A DNA stretch of 64,000 nucleotides from contig NZ_CP016448.1 in NCBI RefSeq assembly GCF_001713355.1, forward strand, positions 2,232,001 through 2,296,000, written 5' to 3'. Shown one piece after another: positions 36,841-49,532 of this stretch. The position numbers and the translations under genes were made by a program. Positions within the stretch are counted from its first letter, which is position 1. Each line of letters starts with the position of its first letter. Under the pieces are notes generated by a model. It made no database searches and had not been told where the DNA came from. It saw only the letters and a program-made list of their open reading frames with translations. The DNA comes from Methyloversatilis sp. RAC08. Its GTDB lineage: Bacteria; Pseudomonadota; Gammaproteobacteria; Burkholderiales; Rhodocyclaceae.

Positions 36841-38268
36841 GTGAAGATCATCATTCTGGGCGCGGGTCAGGTCGGCTCGTCGGTCGCCGAAAATCTGGCG
36901 TCGGAAGCGAACGACATCACCGTTGTCGATACCGACGCGGAGCGTCTGCAGGCGTTGCAGGACCGGCTGGACCTGCGCGTGGTGTTCGGCAACGGGGCCA
37001 GTCCGCTGGTGATGCGCCAGGCCGGCGCCGAAGATGCCGACCTGCTGATCGCGGTCACCGCGTCCGACCAGACCAATCTGTGCGCCTGCCGCATCGCGCA
37101 GACGCTGTTCAATCTGCCCACCCGCATCGCCCGCCTGCGCTCGATCGACTATGCCGACTACCCGCAGTTGCTTGATGACGACAACTTCGCGGTCGATTTC
37201 TCGATCTGTCCGGAACAGGAAGTCACCGACTACCTGAAGCGGCTGGTCGCCTTTCCGGAAGCGCTGCAGGTGATCGAATTCGGCAAGGGCCGGGTGACCA
37301 TGGTGGCGGTCCGTGCGGTCGGCGGCGGGCCGCTGGTCGGCGGGCCGGTGAAGGCGCTGCGCCAGCACCTGCCGGGCATCGACGCGCGCATCGCGGCAAT
37401 CTACCGGCGCAACAACGCCATCATTCCGGACGGAAACACCGTGATCGAACCGGGCGACGAGGTGTTCTGCCTGGCGGCCAGCGAACACATCCGCGCGGTC
37501 ACGGCCGAGCTGCGCCGGCTCGACAAGCCGATGCGCCGCATCATGATCGCCGGCGGCGGCAACATCGGTTTCCGGCTCGCCACGTCGCTGGAAAAGGACT
37601 ACGAACTCAAGCTGATCGAACACTCTCGGGTACGCGCGGAATTCCTGTCCACCCATCTGCGCAGTACGCTGGTGCTGGCTGGCGATACCACCGACGAGGT
37701 GTTGCTGGAAGCCGAGAACATCGACGACATGGACCTGTATCTCGCGCTGACCAACGACGACGAGAACAACATCATGTCCAGTCTGATGGCCAAGCGCATG
37801 GGGGCGCGCCGCGTCGTCGCGCTGATCAACCGCAAGGCCTACGTTGACCTGGTGCAGGCGGGCGCCATCGACATCGCCATATCGCCGGCCCAGGTGTCTA
37901 TCGGTTCGCTGCTCGCCCACGTGCGCCGCGGCGACGTGGTCGCGGTGCACAGCCTGCGCCGCGGTGCCGCCGAGGCGCTTGAACTGGTGGTGCATGGCGA
38001 CCGCAAGACGTCGAAGGTGATCGGCCGGCGGATCGAGGAAATCGGTCTGCCCGAAGGTGCGCTGATCGCCGCCATCGTGCGCCGCACGGACCGGCCGGTC
38101 ACAATAGGCGTGTCCGATCAGGCGGTGCAGGAGACGCACGACGTGGTGATCATTCCGCACCACGACACGGTGATCGAGCCGGAAGATCACGTGATCGTGT
38201 TCTGCTCCAGCCAGAAGCTGGTGTCACGCGTCGAACGGCTGTTCCAGGTCGGCTTCGGGTTTCTCTGA
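36841..38268 (+). CDS. trkA: Trk potassium uptake regulator TrkA
   Basis: A 475-residue peripheral protein with two tandem RCK units. Each has a Rossmann nucleotide-binding motif (KIIILGAGQVGSSVAENLA at the N-terminus, RIMIAGGGNIGFRLATSLE in the middle). Each is followed by a TrkA_C-type domain. It gates the TrkH channel in response to NAD(H) or ATP/ADP. It starts at GTG and its stop overlaps the trkH ATG, so the two subunits are made together. Confidence 0.94.
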   Translation: MKIIILGAGQVGSSVAENLASEANDITVVDTDAERLQALQDRLDLRVVFGNGASPLVMRQAGAEDADLLIAVTASDQTNLCACRIAQTLFNLPTRIARLRSIDYADYPQLLDDDNFAVDFSICPEQEVTDYLKRLVAFPEALQVIEFGKGRVTMVAVRAVGGGPLVGGPVKALRQHLPGIDARIAAIYRRNNAIIPDGNTVIEPGDEVFCLAASEHIRAVTAELRRLDKPMRRIMIAGGGNIGFRLATSLEKDYELKLIEHSRVRAEFLSTHLRSTLVLAGDTTDEVLLEAENIDDMDLYLALTNDDENNIMSSLMAKRMGARRVVALINRKAYVDLVQAGAIDIAISPAQVSIGSLLAHVRRGDVVAVHSLRRGAAEALELVVHGDRKTSKVIGRRIEEIGLPEGALIAAIVRRTDRPVTIGVSDQAVQETHDVVIIPHHDTVIEPEDHVIVFCSSQKLVSRVERLFQVGFGFL

Positions 38269-39716
38269 TGTGGTCGGTCATCAATGTACTGGGTCGCCTG
38301 CTGATCGTGTTCAGCGCGGCCTACCTCGTGCCGATCGCCTGTGCGCTGATCTATGACGACGGCTCGGCGATGCCCTTCGTCGACGGCATGGCGATCAGTG
38401 CCATCAGCGGACTGCTGCTCTACCTGGGCACGCGCGGCCGCTACGCCGAACTCAAGCCGCGCGACGGCTTCATGCTGGTCAGTTCGGCCTGGCTGTGCAT
38501 GGCGGTCATCGCCACGGTGCCCTTCATGCTGACGCTCGACTCGCTGAGCTTCACCGACGCGCTGTTCGAGGCGATGTCGTCGCTGACCACGACCGGCGCC
38601 ACCACGCTGGTCGGGCTCGACACGCTGCCGCCGGCGCTGAACCTGTGGCGCCACCTGCTGCAGTGGCTGGGCGGCATGGGCATCATCGTGTTCGCGGTCG
38701 CCATCCTGCCGCTGCTCGGTGTCGGCGGCATGCAGCTGTACAAGGCCGAAATGCCCGGTCCGATGAAGGAAAACAAGCTGACGGCCCGCATCACCGACAC
38801 CGCCAAGGCGCTGTATTCGATGTACATCGGCCTGACCATCCTGTGCATCCTCGCGCTGAAGCTGGCCGGCATGGACTGGATAGACGCCATCTGCCACGGC
38901 TTTTCCGCGCTCGGGCTGGGTGGGTTCTCGACCCGGGACGCGAGCATCGGAGCCTTCGATTCGGTCGCCATCGAAGGAGTGCTGATTCTGTTCATGATCT
39001 TTGCGAGCATGAACTTCGCGACCCACTTCATCGCCTTCCAGCGCCGCTCCATCGGGCCCTATCTGCGCGATGCCGAAGCCAAGTCCATCCTGCTCGTGCT
39101 GGGCGGCAGTTTCATCGGGCTGACGCTGTACATCCACTTTCAGGATGTGCACGAGGACTTTTTGCTGACGGCGCGCCACGTGGCGTTCAACCTCGTGTCG
39201 ATCGCGACCAGCAGCGGGTACGCCAGCACCGACTACGGAACATGGCCGCTGTTTGCACCGCTGTGGATGCTGTTTCTGGGCGCGATCACCGCAAGTTCGG
39301 GTTCGACCGGCGGCGGCATCAAGATGATGCGCACCCTGGTGCTGATGGGTCAGAGCCGGCGTGAAATGGTATGCCTGATCCATCCTGCGGCGGTGCATCC
39401 GCTGCGCGTCGGCCGCACGCCGGTGTCGGATCGCGTGGCGCAGGCGGTGCTCGGTTTCATCTTCGTGTACTTCATGAGCATCGTGCTCGTGACCTTCGTG
39501 TTGCTGCTGTCCGGCGGCGATTTCCTGACGGCCTTCACGGCTGCGTTCTCGTGCATCAACAACATCGGTCCCGGTCTGCAGGAAGTCGGTCCGGCCACCA
39601 ATTTCTCGTCGCTGACAGACTTTCAGACCTGGGTGTGCAGCTTTGCCATGCTGCTCGGGCGTCTTGAGGTGTTTTCGCTGCTCATCCTGTTTACGCCGGG
39701 CTTCTGGCGCAAGTAG
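38268..39716 (+). CDS. trkH: Trk potassium channel subunit TrkH
   Basis: A 482-residue polytopic membrane protein of the TrkH/KtrB family with four pore loops, including SSLTTTGATTLVG, SALGLGGFSTRD and ITASSGSTGGGIKMMR. It is the K+-conducting subunit of the Trk system in the inner membrane and pairs with TrkA encoded just upstream (1-base overlap). Confidence 0.94.
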   Translation: MWSVINVLGRLLIVFSAAYLVPIACALIYDDGSAMPFVDGMAISAISGLLLYLGTRGRYAELKPRDGFMLVSSAWLCMAVIATVPFMLTLDSLSFTDALFEAMSSLTTTGATTLVGLDTLPPALNLWRHLLQWLGGMGIIVFAVAILPLLGVGGMQLYKAEMPGPMKENKLTARITDTAKALYSMYIGLTILCILALKLAGMDWIDAICHGFSALGLGGFSTRDASIGAFDSVAIEGVLILFMIFASMNFATHFIAFQRRSIGPYLRDAEAKSILLVLGGSFIGLTLYIHFQDVHEDFLLTARHVAFNLVSIATSSGYASTDYGTWPLFAPLWMLFLGAITASSGSTGGGIKMMRTLVLMGQSRREMVCLIHPAAVHPLRVGRTPVSDRVAQAVLGFIFVYFMSIVLVTFVLLLSGGDFLTAFTAAFSCINNIGPGLQEVGPATNFSSLTDFQTWVCSFAMLLGRLEVFSLLILFTPGFWRK

Positions 39717-39797
39717 TGCCGCCTCGCCGACCGGCGGCCGCATCGGCTATCCTTGCTGCCTGCGAAAACCGCTCGAACCAACCCTCCGGGACTCACC

Positions 39798-40874
39798 ATG
39801 GCCGCTCCCCGCAACGACTCCTTCCTGCGCGCTCTGCTGCGCCAGCCGACCGATCACACGCCGATCTGGCTGATGCGCCAGGCCGGCCGCTACCTGCCGG
39901 AGTACTGCGCGACACGTCGGCGCGCCGGCAGCTTCCTGCAACTGTGCAAGTCGCCGGCCATGGCCTGCGAAGTCACGCTGCAGCCGCTTGAGCGTTTCCC
40001 GCTAGACGCCGCCATCCTGTTTTCCGACATTCTGACCGTGCCCGACGCGATGGGGCTGGGCCTGTACTTTGCCGACGGCGAAGGCCCGAAGTTCGAGCGT
40101 CCGGTGCGCTCGGAAGCCGCCATCCATGCGCTGCGCGCGCCCGATCCGCACGCCGAGCTGCGCTATGTGGTCGATGCCGTCAGCGAAATACGCCGCGCGC
40201 TCGACAACTCGGTACCGCTGATCGGCTTCTCGGGCAGTCCGTGGACACTGGCCAGCTACATGGTCGAAGGCGGGGCATCGGATGACTACCGTCACCTGAA
40301 GACGCTGATGCTGGACCGCCCCGATCTGCTGCACCACCTGCTGGGCGTCACCGCGCAGGCGGTCACCGACTACCTGAATGCGCAGATCGAAGCCGGCGCT
40401 CAGGCGGTCATGATTTTTGATTCCTGGGGCGGCGCGCTGTCGGCGCACGGCTATCTCGAATTTTCGCTGGCTTACATGCAGCGCATCATCGCCGGTCTGA
40501 AGCGCGAGCACGACGGCGAGCGCGTGCCGGTCATCATGTTCACCAAGGGCGGCGGCCAGTGGCTCGAAGCGCAGGCCGAGGCCGGCGCCGACGCACTCGG
40601 GCTCGACTGGACGACCGACATCGGGCTGGCGCGCCAACGCGTGGGCCACAAGGTCGCGCTGCAGGGCAATTTCGATCCGACAGCGCTGTTCGCGCAGCCG
40701 GCATCGATCGCGCGCGAAGCCGAGCGCATTCTCGACAGTTTCGGTCCGCACCCGGGCCATGTGTTCAATCTGGGTCACGGCATTTCGCAACACACGCCTC
40801 CGGAGCACGTTTCCGCGCTGGTGGAAGCCGTACACCGCCACAGCCGGTCGATTCGCGCCGCTGCAGGCGTATAA
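39798..40874 (+). CDS. hemE: Uroporphyrinogen decarboxylase HemE
   Basis: A 358-residue enzyme starting at the ATG at 39798 (15 residues after an in-frame upstream ATG). The signatures [15 protein letters not shown] near the N-terminus and [17 protein letters not shown] in the middle are diagnostic; FDSWGGALS and [15 protein letters not shown] follow. It removes four carboxyl groups from uroporphyrinogen III to give coproporphyrinogen III in haem synthesis, in the cytosol. A hairpin follows its stop codon. Confidence 0.96.
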   Translation: MAAPRNDSFLRALLRQPTDHTPIWLMRQAGRYLPEYCATRRRAGSFLQLCKSPAMACEVTLQPLERFPLDAAILFSDILTVPDAMGLGLYFADGEGPKFERPVRSEAAIHALRAPDPHAELRYVVDAVSEIRRALDNSVPLIGFSGSPWTLASYMVEGGASDDYRHLKTLMLDRPDLLHHLLGVTAQAVTDYLNAQIEAGAQAVMIFDSWGGALSAHGYLEFSLAYMQRIIAGLKREHDGERVPVIMFTKGGGQWLEAQAEAGADALGLDWTTDIGLARQRVGHKVALQGNFDPTALFAQPASIAREAERILDSFGPHPGHVFNLGHGISQHTPPEHVSALVEAVHRHSRSIRAAAGV

Positions 40875-40881
40875 ACCGCGT

Positions 40882-40921
40882 CCTGCGGCGCTTTGCGCAA
40901 GGCGTGCAAAAGTGCCGCAGG
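40882..40921 (+). terminator. Stem-loop after hemE
   Basis: Inverted repeat CCTGCGGC (40882-40889) and GCCGCAGG (40914-40921) with an inner TTGCGCAA palindrome, 8 bp past the hemE stop. No T-tract directly follows, so termination is plausible but not certain. Confidence 0.4.
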
Positions 40922-41183
40922 GGTTGACTTATGCACAGTCAGCCGCTCAAGGCGCCGGCACGCCACAGACGGACAAGCTATTTATTTCTTGACGGCCAAG
41001 TTATTGGTTTTAATGGATAATTTTTTTTCTTGACGCCTGTTCAAAAATTTGGTGGAAAAACGGTCCGGTCAAGTCACTGATTGCAACGAAGTTTCCCACA
41101 AAGTTATCCACAGCCTTTCCGCGCCTCAAACCCGTGTCGCCTGAGTGGCTTGCGGCCCGGATCGATCAGTCTTCTTGAACGAT
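40922..41183. promoter_or_regulatory. AT-rich leader of priA with DnaA-box matches
   Basis: No gene is seen in the gap between hemE and priA (about 309 bp in all). It is strikingly AT-rich from about 40977 to 41060 compared with the rest of the window. TTATCCACA at 41104-41112 is a perfect DnaA box and TTATGCACA at 40929-40937 fits the relaxed consensus. A weaker match, TTTCCCACA, is at 41092-41100. The block could be a DnaA-responsive promoter of priA or a DnaA-binding cluster; I see no evidence that it is the chromosomal origin. Confidence 0.5.
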
Positions 41184-43409
<2,226 letters not shown>

Positions 43410-43474
43410 TCACGGCGCGAGCGTGCTTGCGGATGGTGGGCAAATGGCGAGGTTTTTGTGGGAGCGGCGGCCCC

Positions 43475-43558
43475 TGTGGGAGCGGCGGCCTCGCCGCGAT
43501 TGATGCCGCGATGATCGTTGATCAACGCGCCTATCGCGGCGAGGCCGCCGCTCCCACA
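43475..43558. repeat. Long palindromic repeat (REP-like) between priA and Gcr-type gene
   Basis: Perfect 26-bp inverted arms (43475-43500 and 43533-43558) around a 32-base centre, the same element as at 35946-36030. Partial units flank it (from about 43457, and to about 43587). It lies between the convergent priA and Gcr-type genes, where it could serve as a bidirectional transcription or RNA-decay barrier. Confidence 0.85.
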
Positions 43559-43610
43559 AAACCGGCGCCGCTCCCACAGGGGCCGCCGGTCACACGGGGC
43601 CCGCAGGCGA

Positions 43611-45653
43611 TCAACGTGCGGCGTCGGTGATCTGCGGCGTCTCGGCGGGCGGGTCCTTCGGCGGCCAGAAGAAATCGCGCGGGCGGGTCAGGAAGCGCCG
43701 GGCGAGCTTCACCGACAGGCCGCGCGTGTGTTCCGGCTGGATGCCGCGCGAGCGCAGTGCCACCCGCATCGCGAGGCTGAAGCTCACGGTCAGGTTGGTC
43801 AGGCCGATCAGCACGACACCGAGCGCACCGATGGCGATGGCGTGCCAGTCGACATCGAAGCTCAGTGCTTCGAGGCCGTAGGCGAGATTGGCGGACGCGA
43901 ACGCGACGTGGCGGATGTCCAGAGGCAGCCCGAGCAGGGTGCCGATGACCGGCGTGCTGCCGAGCATGCAGCCGAACAGGAAGTTGCCGGCCAGCGCGCC
44001 CAGATTGAGTTCGATGTAGCGGGCGAAGCGGGCCAGCCTGGCTTCACCGAGCAGGGTGCGCAGCCACTTCACGCGCAGCAGGCGTTCCGGCACGCGGTGG
44101 TACAGCGACTGGTTGTCGTAGTAGCCGGAAATCAGGCCGCTGAGGAACAGGAACACACCGGCGATCGCCGCATGCAGGATGGCGAGGCTCTGCCACGGGT
44201 GCAGGTCGTGCAGCAGATGGGCGCCCTTGACCGGATCTACCGGATGCCAGTCGATGAACTGGCCCGCCGTCATGGCGATGGACAGCGCCATGATGAAGCC
44301 GATGCTGACGTTGCCGGCGATCGATATCCACTGCGTACGGCTGACCTGCGCCGCCAGTTCGACCAGCACGCCCAGGCGCGCGTCGCGGCTCTGCGTGCCG
44401 TCAAGTGACGCGGCCAGCGTGGCTGCGGTCATCGCCGGCTGCTTGGTCGCGATGGTCAGGTGCAGGATGTGGATCAGCACGAAGCCCAGGCCGTAGTCGA
44501 GGCTGTAGGCGACGGCTTCCCAAACCGGCGGCAGCCCGAGTCTGGAAATCAGGATCTTGATCAACGCCATGGTGCCGATGATCACGCCGGCACCGGCCGC
44601 GGCGCGGAACATGGCGACAAACTCGCTGCGCGTGCCCGTCACATAGTGTTCGCCCGAGCGGCTGGCCTGTTCGGTCACGCGCCGCGCCAGCAACTGGGTG
44701 GTGCCGGTGAACAGGTCACGCAGGCTGTTGCGGCGATTTTCCTGCTGTACCAGACGCAGGAAGAAGTCGATCGCGCGGGCGCGCAGGGTCGAGCGGTCAT
44801 CGGCCGCATCGGGCAGCGCCAGGATGCGCAGCAGGCGCAGGCGGTCGGCGATCTGTTCGATGCGCGCCAGCAGAAACACCAGATTCACGCCCACACCGGC
44901 TTCGCGCGAACGCCGCCTGATCGTGTCGAGATAGCTGCTGCACTGATCGAGCAGCACCTCGAAATGACCGTCGTAAGGTTGTGGCGTTTCGCTGCCGGCA
45001 TGCAGCCGGATCAGTTCGCGCACCTCGTCGCTCTGCGCGAGAAAAGGCGATTCGTGCCGCGCCAGCGCCGGCATGTAGCGCAGCAGCGCCGGTTCCATGC
45101 CGAGTGCGGCCAGCCGGTGCGAGGCCATGCGCATGGCTTCGAACAGTTCGTGCCGGCACTGCCGGCGCGCCGCGGCGAAGGCCTCGCCATCAAGATCCAG
45201 CCGCTCGAACAGCGTTTCCCAGTCTTCGCGCGGAATGGCCACCATCCACTCGCCGTCGTCGGAAGCGTCGAATACTTCGCTGAACAGATCGCGCAGGAAG
45301 TCGTCATTGATCGCCGGCGGCAGCATGCGGCCGAGCACGCGGCTGACGAGGCCGCTGAAGAAGCCCTGGTTGGCCAGCACGCCGGATTCGGAATACAGCG
45401 TGCGGTGCATGCGCGATACCAGCACCGTCTTCAGATAGTGCGACAACGCGCTCGCGAGCTCCGGGCGGCTGGCGAGCAGGCGCAGCAGGCCGTGAAAACG
45501 CGATTCGGCAGCGGCCAGGCCTTCGCGGCCGTGCGGGCGGATCAGCGCGACCAGGCGGGTCAGCCGGTCACCACTGCTGTCGTCCGGGCGGCGCGCAGCG
45601 TCTTCAAGCAGCGCCAGCAGGGCCGACGTGTAAGCGTTGTTGGCAGAGGTCAT
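43611..45653 (-). CDS. Gcr-family (site-specific recombinase-like) membrane protein
   Basis: A 680-residue protein matching the family annotated as site-specific recombinase Gcr. The N-terminal 340 residues are helical and soluble. The C-terminal half has about six to eight hydrophobic segments, for example [37 protein letters not shown] and [19 protein letters not shown] see no tyrosine or serine recombinase catalytic motif. The architecture is that of an inner-membrane protein, so the recombinase name is doubtful. It is the last gene of a minus-strand run that includes the MacAB-like exporter (50 bp upstream). Confidence 0.8.
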   Translation of the reverse strand: MTSANNAYTSALLALLEDAARRPDDSSGDRLTRLVALIRPHGREGLAAAESRFHGLLRLLASRPELASALSHYLKTVLVSRMHRTLYSESGVLANQGFFSGLVSRVLGRMLPPAINDDFLRDLFSEVFDASDDGEWMVAIPREDWETLFERLDLDGEAFAAARRQCRHELFEAMRMASHRLAALGMEPALLRYMPALARHESPFLAQSDEVRELIRLHAGSETPQPYDGHFEVLLDQCSSYLDTIRRRSREAGVGVNLVFLLARIEQIADRLRLLRILALPDAADDRSTLRARAIDFFLRLVQQENRRNSLRDLFTGTTQLLARRVTEQASRSGEHYVTGTRSEFVAMFRAAAGAGVIIGTMALIKILISRLGLPPVWEAVAYSLDYGLGFVLIHILHLTIATKQPAMTAATLAASLDGTQSRDARLGVLVELAAQVSRTQWISIAGNVSIGFIMALSIAMTAGQFIDWHPVDPVKGAHLLHDLHPWQSLAILHAAIAGVFLFLSGLISGYYDNQSLYHRVPERLLRVKWLRTLLGEARLARFARYIELNLGALAGNFLFGCMLGSTPVIGTLLGLPLDIRHVAFASANLAYGLEALSFDVDWHAIAIGALGVVLIGLTNLTVSFSLAMRVALRSRGIQPEHTRGLSVKLARRFLTRPRDFFWPPKDPPAETPQITDAAR

Positions 45654-45703
45654 GCGAAATCCATGCGGAAACAGTCGGATCGAAACAACCCCGCCGTGCG
45701 GGG

Positions 45704-46438
45704 TCAGGCTGGTTCGGCAACAGACGTCGAAGCCGCGAGGCGGCCATCGACCAGTTCGATGCGACGGTCGCAGCGGGCGGCCAGTCGCGGGTCGTGCGTC
45801 ACGATGAGGCAGGCGCTGCCCCGCTCGCGGTTGAATTCACGCAACAGCGCGAAGATATCATCCGCGGTGTGCGTGTCGAGATTGCCGGTCGGCTCGTCGG
45901 CCAGGATCAGGCGTGGCGACAGTGACAGCGCGCGCGCGATGGCCACACGCTGCTGCTGGCCGCCCGACAGCTGACCGGCCTTCTTGTATTCATGGCTGGA
46001 AAGCCCCACCCGCGCCAGCAGGTCATGCGCCACCGCCTCGTCCTGAGCGGTCGCCACGCCGTGCGCGATGATGGCCGGCATCATGACGTTTTCCAGCGCC
46101 GTGAAGGCCGGCAGCAGATGATGGAACTGGAATACGAAGCCGATGTGACGGCCGCGCAACACCGTCAGCGCCTGTTCGTTCAACCCTGTCGTGGACTGGC
46201 CGGCGACCCATAGTTCTCCCGCAGTGGGTGGCTCCAGCAGGCCGATCAGGTTCAGCAGCGTACTTTTGCCCGAGCCGCTGGGGCCGATCAGCGCACAGAA
46301 TTCGCGTTCCGCAAGTTCGGCGTCGATGCCGTGCAGCACTTCGGTTTCCACCGGTGTGCCGATGCCGTAGGACTTGCGCAGGCCGCGCATCGAAATGATG
46401 GCCGGTTTGCCGGCGGCCGCGCTCAGGCCGCCCGTCAT
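45704..46438 (-). CDS. ABC exporter ATPase, LolD/MacB type
   Basis: A 244-residue ATP-binding subunit with Walker [18 protein letters not shown], the signature [15 protein letters not shown] and Walker [14 protein letters not shown], followed by the switch His in VTHDPRLA. It belongs to the class that powers FtsX-like permeases (MacB, LolD). Its ATG overlaps the permease stop (ATGA). It should act on the cytoplasmic face with the permease and the periplasmic adaptor encoded upstream. Confidence 0.9.
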   Translation of the reverse strand: MTGGLSAAAGKPAIISMRGLRKSYGIGTPVETEVLHGIDAELAEREFCALIGPSGSGKSTLLNLIGLLEPPTAGELWVAGQSTTGLNEQALTVLRGRHIGFVFQFHHLLPAFTALENVMMPAIIAHGVATAQDEAVAHDLLARVGLSSHEYKKAGQLSGGQQQRVAIARALSLSPRLILADEPTGNLDTHTADDIFALLREFNRERGSACLIVTHDPRLAARCDRRIELVDGRLAASTSVAEPA

Positions 46439-47658
46439 GCCCGGATCGCCTGGACAGGGTCCATCTTGGCGGCGCGGCGCGCCGGAATCAGCGCCGCCAG
46501 CACACCGACCGCCAGCGCGATGCCGGCGGCCGACAGCGCGATGCCGGTGTCGAGCTGAGGCTCGAAGATGGGCGCGCCGTCACCGGTGCGGTAGATGGTC
46601 GAGAAAATCTGCAGCAGGGCCCAGGCCAGCCCCACCCCCGACAGCGCACCGACGAAACCAACCAGCGCGCCCTGCAGCAGGAAGACACCCATGATGCGGT
46701 TCGAACTGGTGCCCATGGCGCGCAGGATGCCGATCTCCTTCTGCTTCTGCACCACGCTCACCACGAGGACGCTGGAAATGCCGAGCGCCACGATGATGAT
46801 GACGAAGCTGCGGATCAGATTGTTCGATACCGACTGGTTGCGCAGCGCCGCCAGCAGCTGCGAATTGGTCGTCATCCAGCTGTCCACCGTCATGCCGCTG
46901 CCCGCCTGCAGCCGCGCCGCCACCTCGCTGGCCTCGAAAATGTCGGTCACCGTGATGTCGATGTTGGATACGCCGCCGGGCAGATCAAGCAGCGACTGCG
47001 CCAGCTTCATCGTCGTGAACACCCAGCGCCGGTTCAGGTCCTTGTTGCCGATGTCGAACAGCCCTGTCACCTGCAGCAATTCGTCGCGCCCGCCGGCGGC
47101 GCGCAGGAACACCTTGTCGCCGACCGTCACGCCGAGGTCCTTCGCCAGTTCGGTGCCGATGATGGCGTTCGTACCCTCGACCTGGAACTTGCCGCGCACC
47201 ATGTAGGTGTCCATCTTGACGATGCGTCGATAGCGGTCGGGTTCGATGCCGAGCAGCGCAACCGACTTGCTGGCGCGCCCGCGCAGCGCAAACGCCGGAC
47301 CGCTGACCACGGGTGATACAGCCACCACGCCGGACTGGTCCTCGGCCAGTTTCACGATGGCTTCCCACTGGTCGATCGAACGCAGCCGCTGCGCGCGTGG
47401 CTCGATCACCGCGGTGCTGGCCGCATCGATGCGGGCGCGCAGATTCACCTCTTCCAGCGGTCGCACGACGACATGCGCCTGGCTACCCAGCACGCGGTCG
47501 ATGATGGTGGATTGCAGCTGGGCGATCAGTTGCGACAGGAAAACGATGACCGCCACACCGCCGGTCACGCCAAGCAGGATGAGCGCCGTCTGCATGCGCC
47601 CCTCGCGCAGGAAGCGCAGCGCGACCAGAAATTCGAATGGCAGTCTTGGTCTCGCCAT
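46435..47658 (-). CDS. FtsX/MacB-like ABC permease
   Basis: A 407-residue permease from the ATG at 47658 (an upstream TTG would add four residues). There is one N-terminal membrane helix ([24 protein letters not shown]) and then a large periplasmic domain (about 40-275). Three C-terminal helices follow, including [20 protein letters not shown], with [15 protein letters not shown] between them. This is the FtsX fold of mechanotransmission transporters that push lipoproteins, peptides or drugs across the envelope rather than through the inner membrane. Its gene overlaps that of the ATPase. Confidence 0.87.
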   Translation of the reverse strand: MARPRLPFEFLVALRFLREGRMQTALILLGVTGGVAVIVFLSQLIAQLQSTIIDRVLGSQAHVVVRPLEEVNLRARIDAASTAVIEPRAQRLRSIDQWEAIVKLAEDQSGVVAVSPVVSGPAFALRGRASKSVALLGIEPDRYRRIVKMDTYMVRGKFQVEGTNAIIGTELAKDLGVTVGDKVFLRAAGGRDELLQVTGLFDIGNKDLNRRWVFTTMKLAQSLLDLPGGVSNIDITVTDIFEASEVAARLQAGSGMTVDSWMTTNSQLLAALRNQSVSNNLIRSFVIIIVALGISSVLVVSVVQKQKEIGILRAMGTSSNRIMGVFLLQGALVGFVGALSGVGLAWALLQIFSTIYRTGDGAPIFEPQLDTGIALSAAGIALAVGVLAALIPARRAAKMDPVQAIRA

Positions 47659-47722
47659 GGCTAGACGCAAGGCGCAGGATGCAGGATGCAGTTCGAACCG
47701 GCGAGGTTTTCACTTGCATCTT

Positions 47723-48925
47723 TCATCTTGAAGCTTTCCTCTGCTTCACCCGTATGCGGTCGCCGTCGAGGGCGCCGCCGGCGGGCAGGATGGCGATGTC
47801 GCCTTCGGCCACGCCTTCGGTGATCTCGATCCGGCCGACGCCGCGCAGGCCGGTCTTCACCGGCACCTTCACTGCCTCGTCCGCACGCGCCAGCAGCACC
47901 CAGGGTTCCGGTGTTTCGACGTCGCGCACCGCTTCGAGCGGCAGCGACAACGCCGATTCGCTGCGACCGATCACCACTTCGACCGACACCGTCATGTCCG
48001 GCTTAAGGAAGGCCGGCGGTTCGGGCACGCGCAGCCGCACTTCGACCGTGCCGCGCTGGGCGTCGATCGCCGGCGCGATGTAATAGACCACGGCTTCGAA
48101 GGCCTGGCCGGGGAAGGCGTCGGCCACCGCCTGCGCACGTGCGTCGAGTTGCAGATGGCGCAGGTTCTTTTCGTCCAGAGTGGCGTAGATGCGGGTTTCG
48201 CCCGACTGCGCCAGCGTCAGCAGCGCGCGCCCGGCCTGTGCCACGTCGCCCGGCTCGGCGTCGCGCGCCACCACCAGCGCGTCGACCGGCGCCCGCAGCG
48301 TCAGCAGGTCGCGCCGCGCCTGGGCCGACGCCAGTGCCGCCTGCGACTGGGCCAGCCGTGCCTGCGCGCCCTGGCGCTCGGCGCCGCGCGGCAGGCTGGC
48401 GTCGCGCTGTGCCTGCGCGGTGCGCAGCTGGGCGCGCGCGTTGTCCAGCTGGCGCGCCGCCTCGTCGAGCTTCGACGGCGAAAAGAACTGCTGTGCCACC
48501 AGCGTCTGCGCGCGCTGGTACTCGGCGTCGGCCACCTTCAGATTGGCTTCGGCCTGACGCACTGCCTGCTCGGCCACCGGCAGCGTGACGGCGTCGGTCT
48601 GGCGCAGCCGCGCCTGCGATTCCTGTATCTGGGTGCGCGCCTGTTCGACCGCCGCCTCGGCATCGGCGGCGCGCAGCATGACCAGTGCGTCGCCGGCCTT
48701 CACCTGTGCGCCCTCGCGCACCGCCACGGCGTCGATGATGGCGGTGACCTGGGTGCCCAGCTCGATGCGCGCCGGCGTGGCGATGCGGCCGGTGGCCACG
48801 ACGCTCTGGGTCAGCGCTGCACGGGTCACGGCGGCGGTGTCCACCGCAATGCCGCGCGGCCAGAACAGCCACGCAACGAGCACTGCAGCAGTCACCAGCA
48901 GTGCGATCAGATAGCGGGATTTCAT
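47723..48925 (-). CDS. Periplasmic adaptor (MacA/HlyD family)
   Basis: A 400-residue membrane-fusion protein with an N-terminal anchor (YLIALLVTAAVLVAWLFWP). A biotinyl-lipoyl-like half (AVREGAQVKAGDALVMLRAAD) comes next, followed by a long Ala/Gln-rich coiled-coil hairpin (about 85-190). The second lipoyl half has LRAPVDALVVARDAEPGDV, and a beta-barrel domain closes the protein. It would link the FtsX-type permease to an outer-membrane channel (not encoded here) in a MacAB-TolC-like exporter. Confidence 0.88.
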   Translation of the reverse strand: MKSRYLIALLVTAAVLVAWLFWPRGIAVDTAAVTRAALTQSVVATGRIATPARIELGTQVTAIIDAVAVREGAQVKAGDALVMLRAADAEAAVEQARTQIQESQARLRQTDAVTLPVAEQAVRQAEANLKVADAEYQRAQTLVAQQFFSPSKLDEAARQLDNARAQLRTAQAQRDASLPRGAERQGAQARLAQSQAALASAQARRDLLTLRAPVDALVVARDAEPGDVAQAGRALLTLAQSGETRIYATLDEKNLRHLQLDARAQAVADAFPGQAFEAVVYYIAPAIDAQRGTVEVRLRVPEPPAFLKPDMTVSVEVVIGRSESALSLPLEAVRDVETPEPWVLLARADEAVKVPVKTGLRGVGRIEITEGVAEGDIAILPAGGALDGDRIRVKQRKASR

Positions 48926-48980
48926 CGGGAAGAAGAGGTCAGGGGCGGTCGCTCAAGGGCGAAGGTTCAGGGACGGAGAT

Positions 48981-49484
48981 TCAGGATGGTGCGTCGAGCA
49001 GGTTTTCGATCAGCGCATCAAGCGCCGCATGATCGGGAATGCCGATGATTTTCCTGACCACCTGGCCCTGCCGGTCGATCAGGTACGTGGTCGGTGTGGC
49101 ATTCACGCCGCCAAAACCGCGCGCCACATCGCCGACCGGGTCGAAGCCTACGCGAAACGGCAGCGCCTCGCGACGGGTGAAGGCCTGCACGTGGCTGGGC
49201 GCGTCGTAGCTCATCGCCACGGCGACCACGTCGAGGCCGCGTGCCTGATAGCGGTGATGCGTGTCAGCCAGCGCAGGCATGCCGCGGATGCACGGCGCAC
49301 AGGAGGTCGACCAGAAGCTGACCAGCCTGACCTGGCCCTGCGGTTGCGAAAAATCGACCCGACCGCCGTCGAGCAGCGCGACCGGCACGGCCGGCGCCTG
49401 ATCCGGAAAGCCCTGGCCGCGCAGCAGCCAGACCAGACCGAGCAGCACCGCCAGCACTATCGGTGACATCCATTTGCGGGACAT
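48981..49484 (-). CDS. TlpA-like membrane-anchored thioredoxin
   Basis: A 167-residue protein with an N-terminal membrane anchor (MSPIVLAVLLGLVWLLRGQG) and a periplasmic thioredoxin-fold domain. The active site is FWSTSCAPCIRGMP (CxxC), followed by a cis-proline region TPTTYLIDRQGQVV. TlpA/ResA-type proteins reduce disulfides, for instance in cytochrome c maturation. It lies 55 bp upstream of the adaptor gene on the same strand and may be in its operon. The link to the exporter is not clear. Confidence 0.87.
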   Translation of the reverse strand: MSRKWMSPIVLAVLLGLVWLLRGQGFPDQAPAVPVALLDGGRVDFSQPQGQVRLVSFWSTSCAPCIRGMPALADTHHRYQARGLDVVAVAMSYDAPSHVQAFTRREALPFRVGFDPVGDVARGFGGVNATPTTYLIDRQGQVVRKIIGIPDHAALDALIENLLDAPS

Positions 49485-49532
49485 AATCGTTGAGGTGTTT
49501 CGGGTTATCAGTTTGTTCGTTCAATCAGAAGG

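Noticed and set aside
40922-41183. Chromosomal replication origin
   Set aside because: DnaA-box matches and AT-rich sequence are present, but there are too few boxes and dnaA, dnaN or gidA/mnmG are not adjacent.
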